DNA of 64,000 bases from NCBI GenBank assembly GCA_022599775.1, contig JAHZLQ010000007.1, positions 1 to 64,000 on the forward strand, in the 5' to 3' direction. The notes under the pieces were generated by a model, which worked only from the letters and a program-made list of their open reading frames with translations, ran no database searches and was not told the origin of the DNA. The position numbers and the translations under genes are program-made. This stretch comes from Gammaproteobacteria bacterium (GTDB taxonomy: Bacteria > Pseudomonadota > Gammaproteobacteria > Nevskiales > Nevskiaceae). Of the stretch, positions 7,068-14,103 are shown piece after piece (position 1 is the first letter of the stretch; each line of letters opens with the position of its first letter).

Positions 7068-9368
7068 TCAATGCGTTCCTGCTTCATAGGCGCGTTGCCA
7101 CATTCGCAGGTAAGCCTCCGCCGACCGGTAGAAGTACTTCATGACTTCCTCGCCGCCCTCCTGTTTGCGCAGGTCGGCGAAGTAGTCCGGGTACAGACCG
7201 TAGTGGGCCACACCATCCACGTTGATGTCGTACACCCGTTCGCCGGTGATCTGGTGGTCGAACACCACGCGACCGTCGTACGAAGTGAACGGGTACTCGA
7301 ACGGCTTGTCGGCGGCGTCGGGGCGCGGCGCCGGTTGCAGGGCTAGACCGTTGTTGTCGGCGCCGTAGCCCAGACCGAAGTAGTAGTCGTCACTGTGAAA
7401 CGCGATCTGTCGCTGCATCTCCTCGATGAGTTCATACACGGTCCAGTCGCGCGGCAGGGTGTTGACCATGCCGCCCGTGGCCCAGATGCGCTGCGCCTGC
7501 TGTTCGGTGTTTTCGCCACCGGAGCGGGAATGGCTGGAGATCACCGGAATGCTGCGCGCCTCCGCCATCTCGATCGCCTCGTAGCGTCCGTAGTAACCAA
7601 GGTGATCGGTCTCGACCAGCACGCCCTTGTCCATCAGTTTTTCGATCAAATACTTGCCGAGCGAGGACAGCGGCCGCCGATTGCAGTGCGGACCTTCCGG
7701 ATACACCGGCAACGCATAGCCCAGGGCCTGGTTGAGCGCGGCACTGAGGATGTCCTCGCCGGGCAACTCCGGAACGCGCAGCAGGTTGGCGGTATGGCCT
7801 TCCTCGGGGCAGGTGAAGGCATCGAAGTACTCGCCGGTTTCGACCAGGTTGCCCACGTTGAGAAACACTTCGGAAGGCGGATACATGCCGGCACCGCCGT
7901 AGCCGTTGTTGAAGCCGACCACCGGGAAGATGCTGCGCACGCCGAGATCGTAGAACTCCTCGATACCGGCATCCACGTCGTCCGTGGTGCAACGCGTGCT
8001 GTCGAAGTCCAGGCCGCAGCCGAACAGCTTCCAGGCTTCGATGCCCAGCACCACCGCCAGCTTGCCGTCCTTGATCACTTCGCGGGCCTGATACGGGTCC
8101 GTGACGATCCGGAACCAGCCCTTGCCGGGCCCACCCTCCTGCGCGTCGATGTAGTCCTGCATCTCGTACATGCGCTGGCGCTGCAGGCGAAGGTTGGTCA
8201 TTTCGTCGCAGTCGTTCTCCTTGATCGGCCAGATCTCGCAAATCAGTTCGTTGGCGACCAGATGATTGACCATGATCCGCAGCCCGCCCATCCAGGCGCG
8301 CTTGATCCACATGTAATACGTTTGATGGTGCGCGTAGGAGTGCTGGTTTGGCCAGTACGGAAACTTTGGCCAGCCGCGCGTGTCGTGCCCGACCTTGCCA
8401 CTCAGAGCCTCTTCCACCACGCCGGTGAGCCCGCCGGGGCCGTGCTCGACGATGCAGCTGTCCAGCGCGTGCTCGACGCCGAAGCGGTGGAAGGGCTCGC
8501 CGGATTCGATCATGCCGCCGAGAAACTCGTAGGCGGAGACGTGGGAGTGCGAATCGACATAACCGAAGATCGTACCGTCGTCGTTGAGCAGCTTTGGCGT
8601 GCCGCTGGCACCAAGTTCGGCTTCCGGGAAGTCCGCGCAGCCCGCGGTTTCGGTCAGCGTGAACTGTTCGTAGCCGTCGCCGCTGCCGTACTGCGGCGCA
8701 AGGCTCAGTCCGGTGGAATTCGGTTCCGCAGCCAGCAGCAGATCCATGCGGGTGGATCTCAGCGTGAACACATCGTCCGCTGGCTCTTCCAGCGTCCACT
8801 CCGCGTTGTCCCAGGCGAATCCCATCGACTGCACCAAGGCATTGGGGCCGCTGAATTCGGCCAGTACCGTGCCCAGTGCGCTGACGGCCGAGCCGACGTC
8901 GTTGACGATGTCGCCGATCGGGTTGAGCATGTCGAGTATGCCCAGTGTATCGCCGACGCCGTAAAGCAGATCGCCCGCGGCATCCACCAGCAGGGCGCTG
9001 CCATCGCCTATAAGCGCCACGCCGTCACGAATGCTCAGGAATTCGGTATCGGGGTCGTACAGCAGATAGCGCCCGAGCGCGGTGGCGCGCAACCGAAACG
9101 CGGTCGCCTGCTCGGCGCGACCGGCGCTGAGTTGATAGCTGCCGTCCGCATCCTTGCGCAGGTACTTGCCGCTGCGCGGCGATTGAATGGCGTAACAGCC
9201 GCTGGCGACGGAATAGATCGTCTGCTGCTGCGGGGTCACCGGGCCATTGTCGGGTGGCGTCACGGGGGCGCTGGTGGTCTCCGGTGAAGGCGAGCCGCCG
9301 CAGGCGGTCAGCACGAACAGTGCCGCCGTGCAAAGGCTGCGACCACGGATTTGACGCAGAGTGTTCAT
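7068..9368 (-). CDS. large lipoprotein of the amidohydrolase / membrane dipeptidase-like type
   Basis: A 766-residue lipoprotein: signal with lipobox LTACG at about residues 19-23. Residues 50-260 form a region of unknown fold with no catalytic motif that I can see. The amidohydrolase-like region starts at VDSHSHVS (about 273, an HxH metal motif) and contains ETDHLGYY, SSHSRSGGE and GADNNG, which look like later metal or substrate positions. This is consistent with a TIM-barrel metal hydrolase related to the M19 dipeptidases. The substrate is not known. It is followed by oxyR on the same strand after 107 bp, so co-transcription is possible but not shown. Confidence 0.7.
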   Translation of the reverse strand: MNTLRQIRGRSLCTAALFVLTACGGSPSPETTSAPVTPPDNGPVTPQQQTIYSVASGCYAIQSPRSGKYLRKDADGSYQLSAGRAEQATAFRLRATALGRYLLYDPDTEFLSIRDGVALIGDGSALLVDAAGDLLYGVGDTLGILDMLNPIGDIVNDVGSAVSALGTVLAEFSGPNALVQSMGFAWDNAEWTLEEPADDVFTLRSTRMDLLLAAEPNSTGLSLAPQYGSGDGYEQFTLTETAGCADFPEAELGASGTPKLLNDDGTIFGYVDSHSHVSAYEFLGGMIESGEPFHRFGVEHALDSCIVEHGPGGLTGVVEEALSGKVGHDTRGWPKFPYWPNQHSYAHHQTYYMWIKRAWMGGLRIMVNHLVANELICEIWPIKENDCDEMTNLRLQRQRMYEMQDYIDAQEGGPGKGWFRIVTDPYQAREVIKDGKLAVVLGIEAWKLFGCGLDFDSTRCTTDDVDAGIEEFYDLGVRSIFPVVGFNNGYGGAGMYPPSEVFLNVGNLVETGEYFDAFTCPEEGHTANLLRVPELPGEDILSAALNQALGYALPVYPEGPHCNRRPLSSLGKYLIEKLMDKGVLVETDHLGYYGRYEAIEMAEARSIPVISSHSRSGGENTEQQAQRIWATGGMVNTLPRDWTVYELIEEMQRQIAFHSDDYYFGLGYGADNNGLALQPAPRPDAADKPFEYPFTSYDGRVVFDHQITGERVYDINVDGVAHYGLYPDYFADLRKQEGGEEVMKYFYRSAEAYLRMWQRAYEAGTH

Positions 9369-9522
9369 TGTTGACGGTCCGGGCTGTCATCGAGGCGTCA
9401 CCGACTATAGGTGCGGCCTTCGCCCGGACCCCTGTCATTAGGCGCCACGGCTGCGGCACGGTTTGTCCGTTCACAATCCAGGGGCTATCGTGCACGCCCC
9501 CAAACATGGCCACGTGACCCGC

Positions 9523-10419
9523 ATGGCTTTGCGATATTTCGTCCTCGACGTGTTTTCCGACCAGCCCTACGCCGGCAACCCGCTGGCCGTGGTGCTCGAC
9601 GCCGATGCGCTGCACACGCGGCAGATGCAGCGTATCGCGCGCGAGTTCAATCTGTCGGAAACCGTGTTCGTGCAGGCGCCCACCTGCGAGGAAGCGTTGG
9701 CGCGCGCGCGAATCTTCACGCCGAACAAGGAACTGCCGTTTGCCGGCCACCCGACCGTGGGTACGGCCTGTCTGCTGGCCGAACTCGGGCTCGCGCCGCA
9801 GGGCGAGGACGTCAGCTTCGTGCTCGACGAGGCCGTGGGTCCGGTGCCGGTGCGCGTGGTCCGTCGCGAGGGCTTCCCCAGCTTCGGCCAACTCAGTGTG
9901 GCGCAGCTTCCGGTCTACGGCCCCGATGCGCCGCCGGTCGAGGTGCTGGCCGCGATGCTGGGTCTGAAGACGCAGGACATTCTGGCCGAGCCGGCGGGGC
10001 CGCGCAGCGTGAGCTGCGGCGTGCCTTATCTGATGGTGCCGCTGCGTTCGCCGGAGGTACTGGCCTCGGTAAGTTTCGATCTGGTGCTGTGGCGGGAACA
10101 CCTGTCCAAGGCCTGGGCCGATCACGTGCTGGTCTACGCGCGCGGACAGGAAGACGATTGGCGGCTGCGCATGTTCGCGCCCGGTTCCGGCGTGATGGAA
10201 GATCCGGCCACCGGTTCGGCTGCGGTCGCGCTGGCGGGGGCGCTGGCCAGCGAGAACGGTGAGCGCAGTGGCAGCTGGAGCTGGCTGATGCAGCAGGGGC
10301 TGGAGATGGGGCGGCCGAGCAAGCTCTACGCGGAGGCCGACAAGCGCGACAACCAAGTCTGTGCAGTGCGCGTGGGCGGGCACAGCGTACGCGTCCTCGA
10401 AGGCAAATTGCTGTACTGA
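9523..10419 (+). CDS. PhzF family isomerase
   Basis: PhzF/diaminopimelate-epimerase fold protein, 298 residues, the usual length. Two repeated domains are evident. The catalytic glutamate lies in NLSETVFV (Glu46), and the second-half signature GSGVMEDPATGSA is near residue 222. The preceding FTPNKELPFAGHPTVG is the other family hallmark. The ATG at 9523 is chosen because MALRYFVLDVF is the standard N-terminus; the frame is open 20 codons upstream. The physiological substrate of non-phenazine members is generally unknown. A cupin gene follows after 55 bp. Confidence 0.88.
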   Translation: MALRYFVLDVFSDQPYAGNPLAVVLDADALHTRQMQRIAREFNLSETVFVQAPTCEEALARARIFTPNKELPFAGHPTVGTACLLAELGLAPQGEDVSFVLDEAVGPVPVRVVRREGFPSFGQLSVAQLPVYGPDAPPVEVLAAMLGLKTQDILAEPAGPRSVSCGVPYLMVPLRSPEVLASVSFDLVLWREHLSKAWADHVLVYARGQEDDWRLRMFAPGSGVMEDPATGSAAVALAGALASENGERSGSWSWLMQQGLEMGRPSKLYAEADKRDNQVCAVRVGGHSVRVLEGKLLY

Positions 10420-10474
10420 TTGTCTCCGACAATCGGCGATGATGGTCGTCGGGACTGATCGTGGAGGGTCAACA

Positions 10475-10978
10475 ATGAAGGATCCGGCGCATCCCAATCG
10501 GGTTTCCCTGGCAACAGTGCCGCTCCGGCACTCGGTTCAGGGCGAGCGCTTCGAAAGCGACAGGCGTTCTCTGTCGCGTGCCGCTGGCGGTCGCGCGCTG
10601 GGTTGCAGCCACATGCGTGTGCCGCCCGGGAAGTCGGCGTGGCCACGCCATTTCCACCTTGCCAACGAGGAAGCCGTGTACGTGCTGTCCGGGAGCGGGA
10701 CGGCACGGGTCGGTGACGACGTCCTGCCGTTGCGGCCGGGTGACTATCTGGCGCTACCGGCCGGCGCGGGGCACGCGCACCGCATCGACAATGACGGCGC
10801 CGAACCGCTTGAATACCTGATCTTCTCAACGATGAACGATCCCGACGTCATGGTCTATCCGGATTCGAACAAGCTGGCGGTGTTCGCCGGAAGCCCGCCG
10901 GGCGGTGATGCCTCGGTGCGCCACTTCGAGACCGTGCTCGATCTGGCGGCGCAGCGCGAATACTGGGACGGCGAATAG
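10475..10978 (+). CDS. cupin-domain protein
   Basis: A 167-residue single-domain cupin. Motif 1 is recognisable as WPRHFHLANEEAVYVLSGSG (residues about 52-71) with two His and one Glu as likely metal ligands. Motif 2 is RPGDYLALPAGAGHAHRI. The SD GGAGGG sits before the ATG at 10475. Related proteins bind small carboxylates or sugars; no specific function can be assigned. The C-terminal part (YPDSNKLAVFAG) is shared by a family of cupins that may act as epimerase- or dioxygenase-like enzymes. It precedes the flavin monooxygenase by 62 bp. Confidence 0.82.
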   Translation: MKDPAHPNRVSLATVPLRHSVQGERFESDRRSLSRAAGGRALGCSHMRVPPGKSAWPRHFHLANEEAVYVLSGSGTARVGDDVLPLRPGDYLALPAGAGHAHRIDNDGAEPLEYLIFSTMNDPDVMVYPDSNKLAVFAGSPPGGDASVRHFETVLDLAAQREYWDGE

Positions 10979-11040
10979 GCGGCGCCCAGCGCACGGAGCG
11001 TGGCAGATAGTATGTCGGGCACACTTCACCGGGCGCGAGC

Positions 11041-12150
11041 ATGAAACCGATCCTGATTGTCGGCGCCGGCCCCACCGGTCTGGCGGCGGCCCTGTTTCTG
11101 CACGAGCGCGGCGTTCGTGTGCGTGTGATCGACCGCGCGGCTATGCCCTCGCAGCAATCCAAGGCGCTGGCCATCAATCGGCGCAGCCTGGAGTTGCTGC
11201 GTCGCACCGGCGTCAGCTCAAGCCTCACCGAGCTTGGCCATCGCGCCCTCGCCGGCAATCTCTGGCAGGGCGAACACCGGCGGATGCGGGTGGATCTTCC
11301 GAAGAGATCGGCGGAGCCTCCGGGCCTGCTGGTCCTGCCGCAGGCCCGGACCGAGGCGGTGCTGGTCGAAGCGCTCGAATCACGTGGAATCGCCGTCGAG
11401 CGTGGTGTGCAGTTCCTGCGTTTCGACAAGGGCGCCAGCAACAACCGCGACAGCGCCTGGCTGCGCTACGCGGATGGCCGCATGGCATCGTTCCCGGCGG
11501 CCGCCGTGTTGGGCGCTGACGGCGCGCACAGCCGCGTGCGCGAGTCCCTGGGCATTCGTTTCGGCGGGGCCGCGCTGGCGATGCCCTGGGTGCTCAGTGA
11601 TCTACGCCTGAGAACGCCTCTGGCGGCTGACGAAGCGCACATTCGCCTGTTCGCACACGGGTTCCAGTTTCTGCTGAGAATCGAGGGCGATGTGTGGCGC
11701 GTGATATCGAATCGACGCGAATTGCTCAGGGATTTTCCGGCAGGCAGCCATGCCGGCGAAACCCTGTGGGCCTCGGATTTCACCGTGAGCCATCGCGTGG
11801 CCGCCTCGTGGCAGCAGGGCGCGGCATTCCTCGCCGGCGATGCGGCGCATCTGCACTCGCCGATCGGCGCGCGCGGCATGAATCTCGGTATCGAGGACGC
11901 CTGGGTTTTCGCCGCACTGGCGGCGCAAGGCCGGCTGGAGTCGTACACGCGATTGCGGCGTCACGCCGTGATGCCGGTGGTTGCCAGAATTCGCCGGATC
12001 AGCCGGTTCGCGGCAGCCGAGGGCGCCGGCGCCACTGTCGCCCGACGGCTGTTGCCGGCCTTGCGCCTGGCGCGCCCGTTGGTGCTCGACGGTCTGCGCA
12101 GGACGCTGCTGGGTCAGGACCACGACGTGGAGCCGGTACCGCTGCGATGA
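11041..12150 (+). CDS. FAD-dependent monooxygenase (PheA/TfdB family)
   Basis: Class A flavoprotein monooxygenase. The dinucleotide motif GAGPTGLAAALFL is at residues 8-20, and the FAD ribityl motif GDAAHLHSPIGARGMN is near 266. A DG motif (GADGAHSRVRESLG) is near 157. At 369 residues it lacks the C-terminal thioredoxin-like domain found in phenol hydroxylases and in the 50027-51862 gene. It probably hydroxylates an aromatic or polyketide-like substrate with NAD(P)H and oxygen. The substrate is unknown. Confidence 0.85.
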   Translation: MKPILIVGAGPTGLAAALFLHERGVRVRVIDRAAMPSQQSKALAINRRSLELLRRTGVSSSLTELGHRALAGNLWQGEHRRMRVDLPKRSAEPPGLLVLPQARTEAVLVEALESRGIAVERGVQFLRFDKGASNNRDSAWLRYADGRMASFPAAAVLGADGAHSRVRESLGIRFGGAALAMPWVLSDLRLRTPLAADEAHIRLFAHGFQFLLRIEGDVWRVISNRRELLRDFPAGSHAGETLWASDFTVSHRVAASWQQGAAFLAGDAAHLHSPIGARGMNLGIEDAWVFAALAAQGRLESYTRLRRHAVMPVVARIRRISRFAAAEGAGATVARRLLPALRLARPLVLDGLRRTLLGQDHDVEPVPLR

Positions 12151-12167
12151 GCGCAGCGCGGTTCTTG

Positions 12168-12230
12168 ACGTGAATCGCGCGCGGCGTGATGCCGAGCTGC
12201 CCTCGTCCGCTTGCGGCATGGCCGTTAGGG
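12168..12230. repeat. dispersed intergenic repeat, short copy
   Basis: This copy matches the repeat at 133-281: ACGTGAATC-N-CGCGCGGCGTGATGCCGA, then CCTCG-N-CCGCTTGCGG joined directly to CATGGCCGTTAGG. The segment corresponding to about 182-268 of the long copy is missing. It lies between the monooxygenase gene and the 3' end of the first small RNA. Confidence 0.6.
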
Positions 12231-12239
12231 GATTAGGGC

Positions 12240-12352
12240 GAAAAAGATAAGGGCGATCGGCCGGGGAACCGATCGCCCTTAGGGGCAGTGACGCATCGGG
12301 GGGGTGCGTCACGTAGGGGACGGACCGTTCGGGGGAGGGAGCCGGTGCCGTC
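12240..12352 (-). ncRNA. C-rich-loop small RNA, sibling 1
   Basis: Predicted RNA of about 113 nt. Read on the minus strand it folds into three hairpins. Hairpin 1 (12352-12319) has a 9-bp stem with one bulge and loop GCUCCCUCCCCCGAA. Hairpin 2 (12312-12288) has an 8-bp stem GUGACGCA/UGCGUCAC and loop CCCCCCCGA. Hairpin 3 (12278-12251) has a 10-bp stem GGGCGAUCGG/CCGAUCGCCC, loop UUCCCCGG, and the tail UUAUCUUUUU, forming an intrinsic terminator. The same plan recurs at 12495-12597 and 13177-13276. The 5' end is placed 7 nt after a CAATCT box. Architecture and size resemble sX13 of Xanthomonas, whose C-rich loops pair with G-rich mRNA sites; homology is not established. Confidence 0.75.
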
Positions 12353-12358
12353 GCAAGT

Positions 12359-12391
12359 AGATTGCGCCCGATTGGATGAATCGAGGCTGAA
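12359..12391 (-). promoter_or_regulatory. promoter/activator box of small RNA 1
   Basis: On the minus strand the box TTCAGCCTCGATTCA (12391-12377) is followed by exactly 12 nt and then a -10-like CAATCT (12364-12359). The first paired base of hairpin 1 lies 7 nt further. No TTGACA-like -35 is present. The box contains TTCA twice, 11 bp apart, in the place of the -35. All three small RNAs share box, spacing and -10. Confidence 0.6.
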
Positions 12392-12494
12392 AGAAATCGG
12401 TTGATTTTGGAGATTTCGAAAAGCGCAGGAATCGTCCTCGAAAAAGACGTGACTGGACACGTTTCAGGGGAGTCTTCGGCGTCTGGAACGGCGC

Positions 12495-12597
12495 CCAAAG
12501 ATAAGGGCGACCAGCGGGGGGTCCGGTCGCCCTTGGTGTGAGCACCGGGGGGATGCTTCACACGTAGACGGATCGTTGGGGGGAAGCGAAACCGTCT
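12495..12597 (-). ncRNA. C-rich-loop small RNA, sibling 2
   Basis: Predicted RNA of about 103 nt. Hairpin 1 (12597-12566) pairs AGACGG with CCGUCU and exposes CUUCCCCCCAA. Hairpin 2 (12563-12536) pairs GUGUG and GCA with UGC and CACAC around loop UCCCCCCGG. Hairpin 3 (12532-12505) pairs GGGCGACC with GGUCGCCC, has a loop with ACCCCCCG, and is followed by UUAUCUUUG as a weaker terminator tail. Stem sequences differ from sibling 1 while pairing is kept, i.e. compensatory change, and the C-runs are kept. It lies upstream of and divergent from the copper chaperone gene. Confidence 0.75.
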
Positions 12598-12603
12598 GGC
12601 GCT

Positions 12604-12636
12604 AGATTGCACGCTTCTTTCTGAACCTCGGCTTAA
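12604..12636 (-). promoter_or_regulatory. promoter/activator box of small RNA 2
   Basis: The box TTAAGCCGAGGTTCA (12636-12622) is 12 nt from the -10-like CAATCT (12609-12604), the same spacing as in the siblings. It sits 84 bp upstream of the divergent copper chaperone start, so a shared regulator could affect both. Confidence 0.55.
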
Positions 12637-12719
12637 GCGCCCGGGTGCCGGGCGGGCGATGCTTGCACGAGAACATTGACCTAAGATGCCGGGTCCGCTT
12701 TCGACCTGTTTCGAGGTTC

Positions 12720-13163
12720 ATGATGAGGTTTCAGCCCGCTCTGGCCGCCCTGGCCCTGCTTCTGGTGGCCTGCAGCGGCGAGGCGCCGAATGCCGCCCTG
12801 ACGGCCGATCAGGTCTGGGCGCGAGCCACCCCGCCGGGGACCGAGGTCGGCGCCGTCTACATGCGTCTGCACAATCGTGGCGAGACGGCGGTGAGACTCG
12901 TCGAGGTCCGGAGCGAGGCAGCGCAGCGGGCGGAAGTACACACCGTCAGTGAGACCGAGGGAATGATGCGCATGCGCGCGGTCGAAGGTGGCCCGGAGAT
13001 CCCTGCCGGAGACAGCATCGAGCTGCGACCGGGTGGAATGCATCTGATGCTGATGGGGCTGACTCATCCGCTGGTCGACGGCGAGCGCTTCGCAATCACC
13101 CTGAGTTTCGACGATGGGGAGACCCTGAGCCTCGAAGTGCCGGTCAGCCGGGAGGCGCCGTAA
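12720..13163 (+). CDS. PCuAC-family periplasmic copper chaperone, lipoprotein
   Basis: Copper(I)-binding chaperone of the PCuAC/DUF461 family, which delivers copper to cytochrome oxidase in the periplasm. A lipoprotein signal ends in LVACS. The metal motif is visible: His in AEVHTVSE, Met in GMMRMR about 11 residues on, and HLM in PGGMHLMLMG, matching the H-X10-M-X21-H-X-M pattern. Length is 147 residues. The ATG at 12720 is followed at once by another ATG at 12723; either could be used (SD GAGG). The gene lies between small RNA 2 (divergent) and small RNA 3 (convergent, ending about 14 bp after this stop). Confidence 0.88.
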   Translation: MMRFQPALAALALLLVACSGEAPNAALTADQVWARATPPGTEVGAVYMRLHNRGETAVRLVEVRSEAAQRAEVHTVSETEGMMRMRAVEGGPEIPAGDSIELRPGGMHLMLMGLTHPLVDGERFAITLSFDDGETLSLEVPVSREAP

Positions 13164-13176
13164 GCGCACAAGGCAC

Positions 13177-13276
13177 AAAAGAAAAAGGCGACCGGTTGGG
13201 GGAACCGGTCGCCCGAACGACGTATCGGGGGGTACGTCGCTTGTTGAGACAGGTCGCGTAGGGGGACTCGACCGTC
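13177..13276 (-). ncRNA. C-rich-loop small RNA, sibling 3
   Basis: Predicted RNA of about 100 nt. Hairpin 1 (13276-13248) pairs GGUCG with CGACC plus an outer GAC/GUC and exposes AGUCCCCCUACG. Hairpin 2 (13239-13218) pairs CGACGUA with UACGUCG around CCCCCCGA. Hairpin 3 (13213-13187) is an 11-bp perfect stem GGCGACCGGUU/AACCGGUCGCC around CCCCC, followed by UUUUUCUUUU, a strong intrinsic terminator. The RNA ends convergently against the copper chaperone gene. Confidence 0.78.
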
Positions 13277-13282
13277 ACACTC

Positions 13283-13315
13283 AGCTTGCGCCGAAGTGGG
13301 TGAACCGATGCTGAA
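13283..13315 (-). promoter_or_regulatory. promoter/activator box of small RNA 3
   Basis: The box TTCAGCATCGGTTCA (13315-13301) is 12 nt from a -10-like CAAGCT (13288-13283). It differs from the box of sibling 1 at two positions. The predicted 5' end is again 7 nt downstream, at the first base of hairpin 1. Confidence 0.58.
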
Positions 13316-13365
13316 TCGTATCGGCCCTCATCCGTAACCGCTCGACCGCGCGTTTTCCGGAGCCC

Positions 13366-13400
13366 AAAAAGTTTGGGGCGACCACCGAAGTGGCCGCCCC
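13366..13400 (-). terminator. intrinsic terminator of the 13460-13966 gene
   Basis: On the minus strand GGGGCGGCCAC pairs with GTGGTCGCCCC around a TTCG tetraloop (13400-13375, with one G-T pair) and is followed by AAACTTTTT. It lies 60 bp after the stop codon of the minus-strand gene and after the C-rich hairpin at 13430-13409. Confidence 0.75.
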
Positions 13401-13408
13401 AGGTCGGC

Positions 13409-13430
13409 GGTGCATCGGGGGGCGTGCACC
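13409..13430 (-). ncRNA. C-rich-loop hairpin in a 3' UTR, partial fourth sibling
   Basis: The minus strand reads GGTGCA-CGCCCCCCGA-TGCACC, a hairpin whose loop matches hairpin 2 of the three small RNAs (CCCCCCGA). It is followed by an intrinsic terminator, but hairpin 1 and the TTCAGC box are absent. It lies 30 bp after the stop codon of the upstream gene, so it would be carried on that mRNA or released from it as a 3'-UTR-derived RNA. Confidence 0.55.
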
Positions 13431-13459
13431 AACCGGCCAAGCGATTCGCGACAGGCGAG

Positions 13460-13966
13460 CTACAGCTCGAAGGTATCCAGCACTCGCTGATCCGATGTCG
13501 CGACACGTAAAACCATGTTCTCGATCCGCATGTAGGCAACGCCTTCCGTGCTTTGGCCGAGTGCCAGCGTCAAATCCGCGGGCAGCGGCTGCGCATGAGC
13601 GGATACGGCAATCGATAAAACCTGCCCCGGCCGTGCCTGTTGGCGCCATCCCGGCGGCAAGGCCGAACTGCCAACGGAGTCGATCGGATCGCGCTCAAAG
13701 TACTGCCGAATCATGCGTTTGTCGCGTTCGGGAATGCTTGCGTCATCCGGATCGGCCTCTTCAACGAGCCCAGCCTGCGCGTAGAGTACGCCATTGCCAA
13801 CAAAAACGGGAGCCCGCTGATCTGCGGCCGGATTTCCGTCATCGAACGACGCCGGAAATGCCGGGCCGTGAAACAGACTCATCAGCACGGCGGTGGCGAT
13901 CAGTGCAGCGGTCGGTGTATCCGGTGGCGTGTCGCGCGCGTCGCATCTTGAGGTAAGTACGGACAT
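13460..13966 (-). CDS. exported protein of unknown function (CigR/RcnB-like C-terminus)
   Basis: A 168-residue protein starting at the ATG at 13966. A hydrophobic segment (about residues 21-38, ending PAFPA) looks like a signal peptide with a long N-region. The C-terminal 80 residues have the order LPPGWRQQARPGQ, PLPADLTLALGQ, VAYMRIENMVLRV, then VLDTFEL. That order resembles the repeat-and-strand C-terminus of CigR/RcnB-type periplasmic proteins. The function of such domains is poorly known. Its mRNA would carry C-rich hairpins in both its leader (14004-14040) and its 3' UTR, linking it to the small RNA family next door. Confidence 0.6.
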   Translation of the reverse strand: MSVLTSRCDARDTPPDTPTAALIATAVLMSLFHGPAFPASFDDGNPAADQRAPVFVGNGVLYAQAGLVEEADPDDASIPERDKRMIRQYFERDPIDSVGSSALPPGWRQQARPGQVLSIAVSAHAQPLPADLTLALGQSTEGVAYMRIENMVLRVATSDQRVLDTFEL

Positions 13967-14003
13967 GAGCAAACGCTCGCATTGGCGCCGTGAATTCGGG
14001 CTT

Positions 14004-14040
14004 AACCGGGGGGCGATTGCGGTTCAAGCCTGGGGGCTTG
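14004..14040 (-). promoter_or_regulatory. two C-rich hairpins upstream of the 13966 start
   Basis: On the minus strand CAAGCC-CCCA-GGCTTG (14040-14025) and AACCG...CGGTT (14024-14004, loop CAATCGCCCCC) lie about 40 bp before the start codon at 13966. The C-runs resemble the loops of the neighbouring small RNAs. No terminator follows, so this could be leader structure. Whether it lies inside the transcript is unknown. Confidence 0.35.
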
Positions 14041-14103
14041 TCCGAAATGGCGGGATCCATGAAAGGCCAGGCCGAATTCGAGTGACATCGGGAAATCACA
14101 ACA

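Noticed and set aside
7395..9287. 630-codon open frame opposite the large lipoprotein
   Set aside because: Antisense shadow with a His/Arg-rich product and no start signal.
12240..13213. Plus-strand reading of the hairpins (G-rich loops) as terminators of the monooxygenase or copper chaperone genes
   Set aside because: T runs follow the stems only on the minus strand. A two-way effect on the plus strand cannot be excluded but is not needed.
12240..13430. CRISPR-like array of palindromes
   Set aside because: The units are not identical repeats with equal spacers, each carries a terminator and promoter box, and no cas gene is near. The C-loop small RNA reading explains them better.
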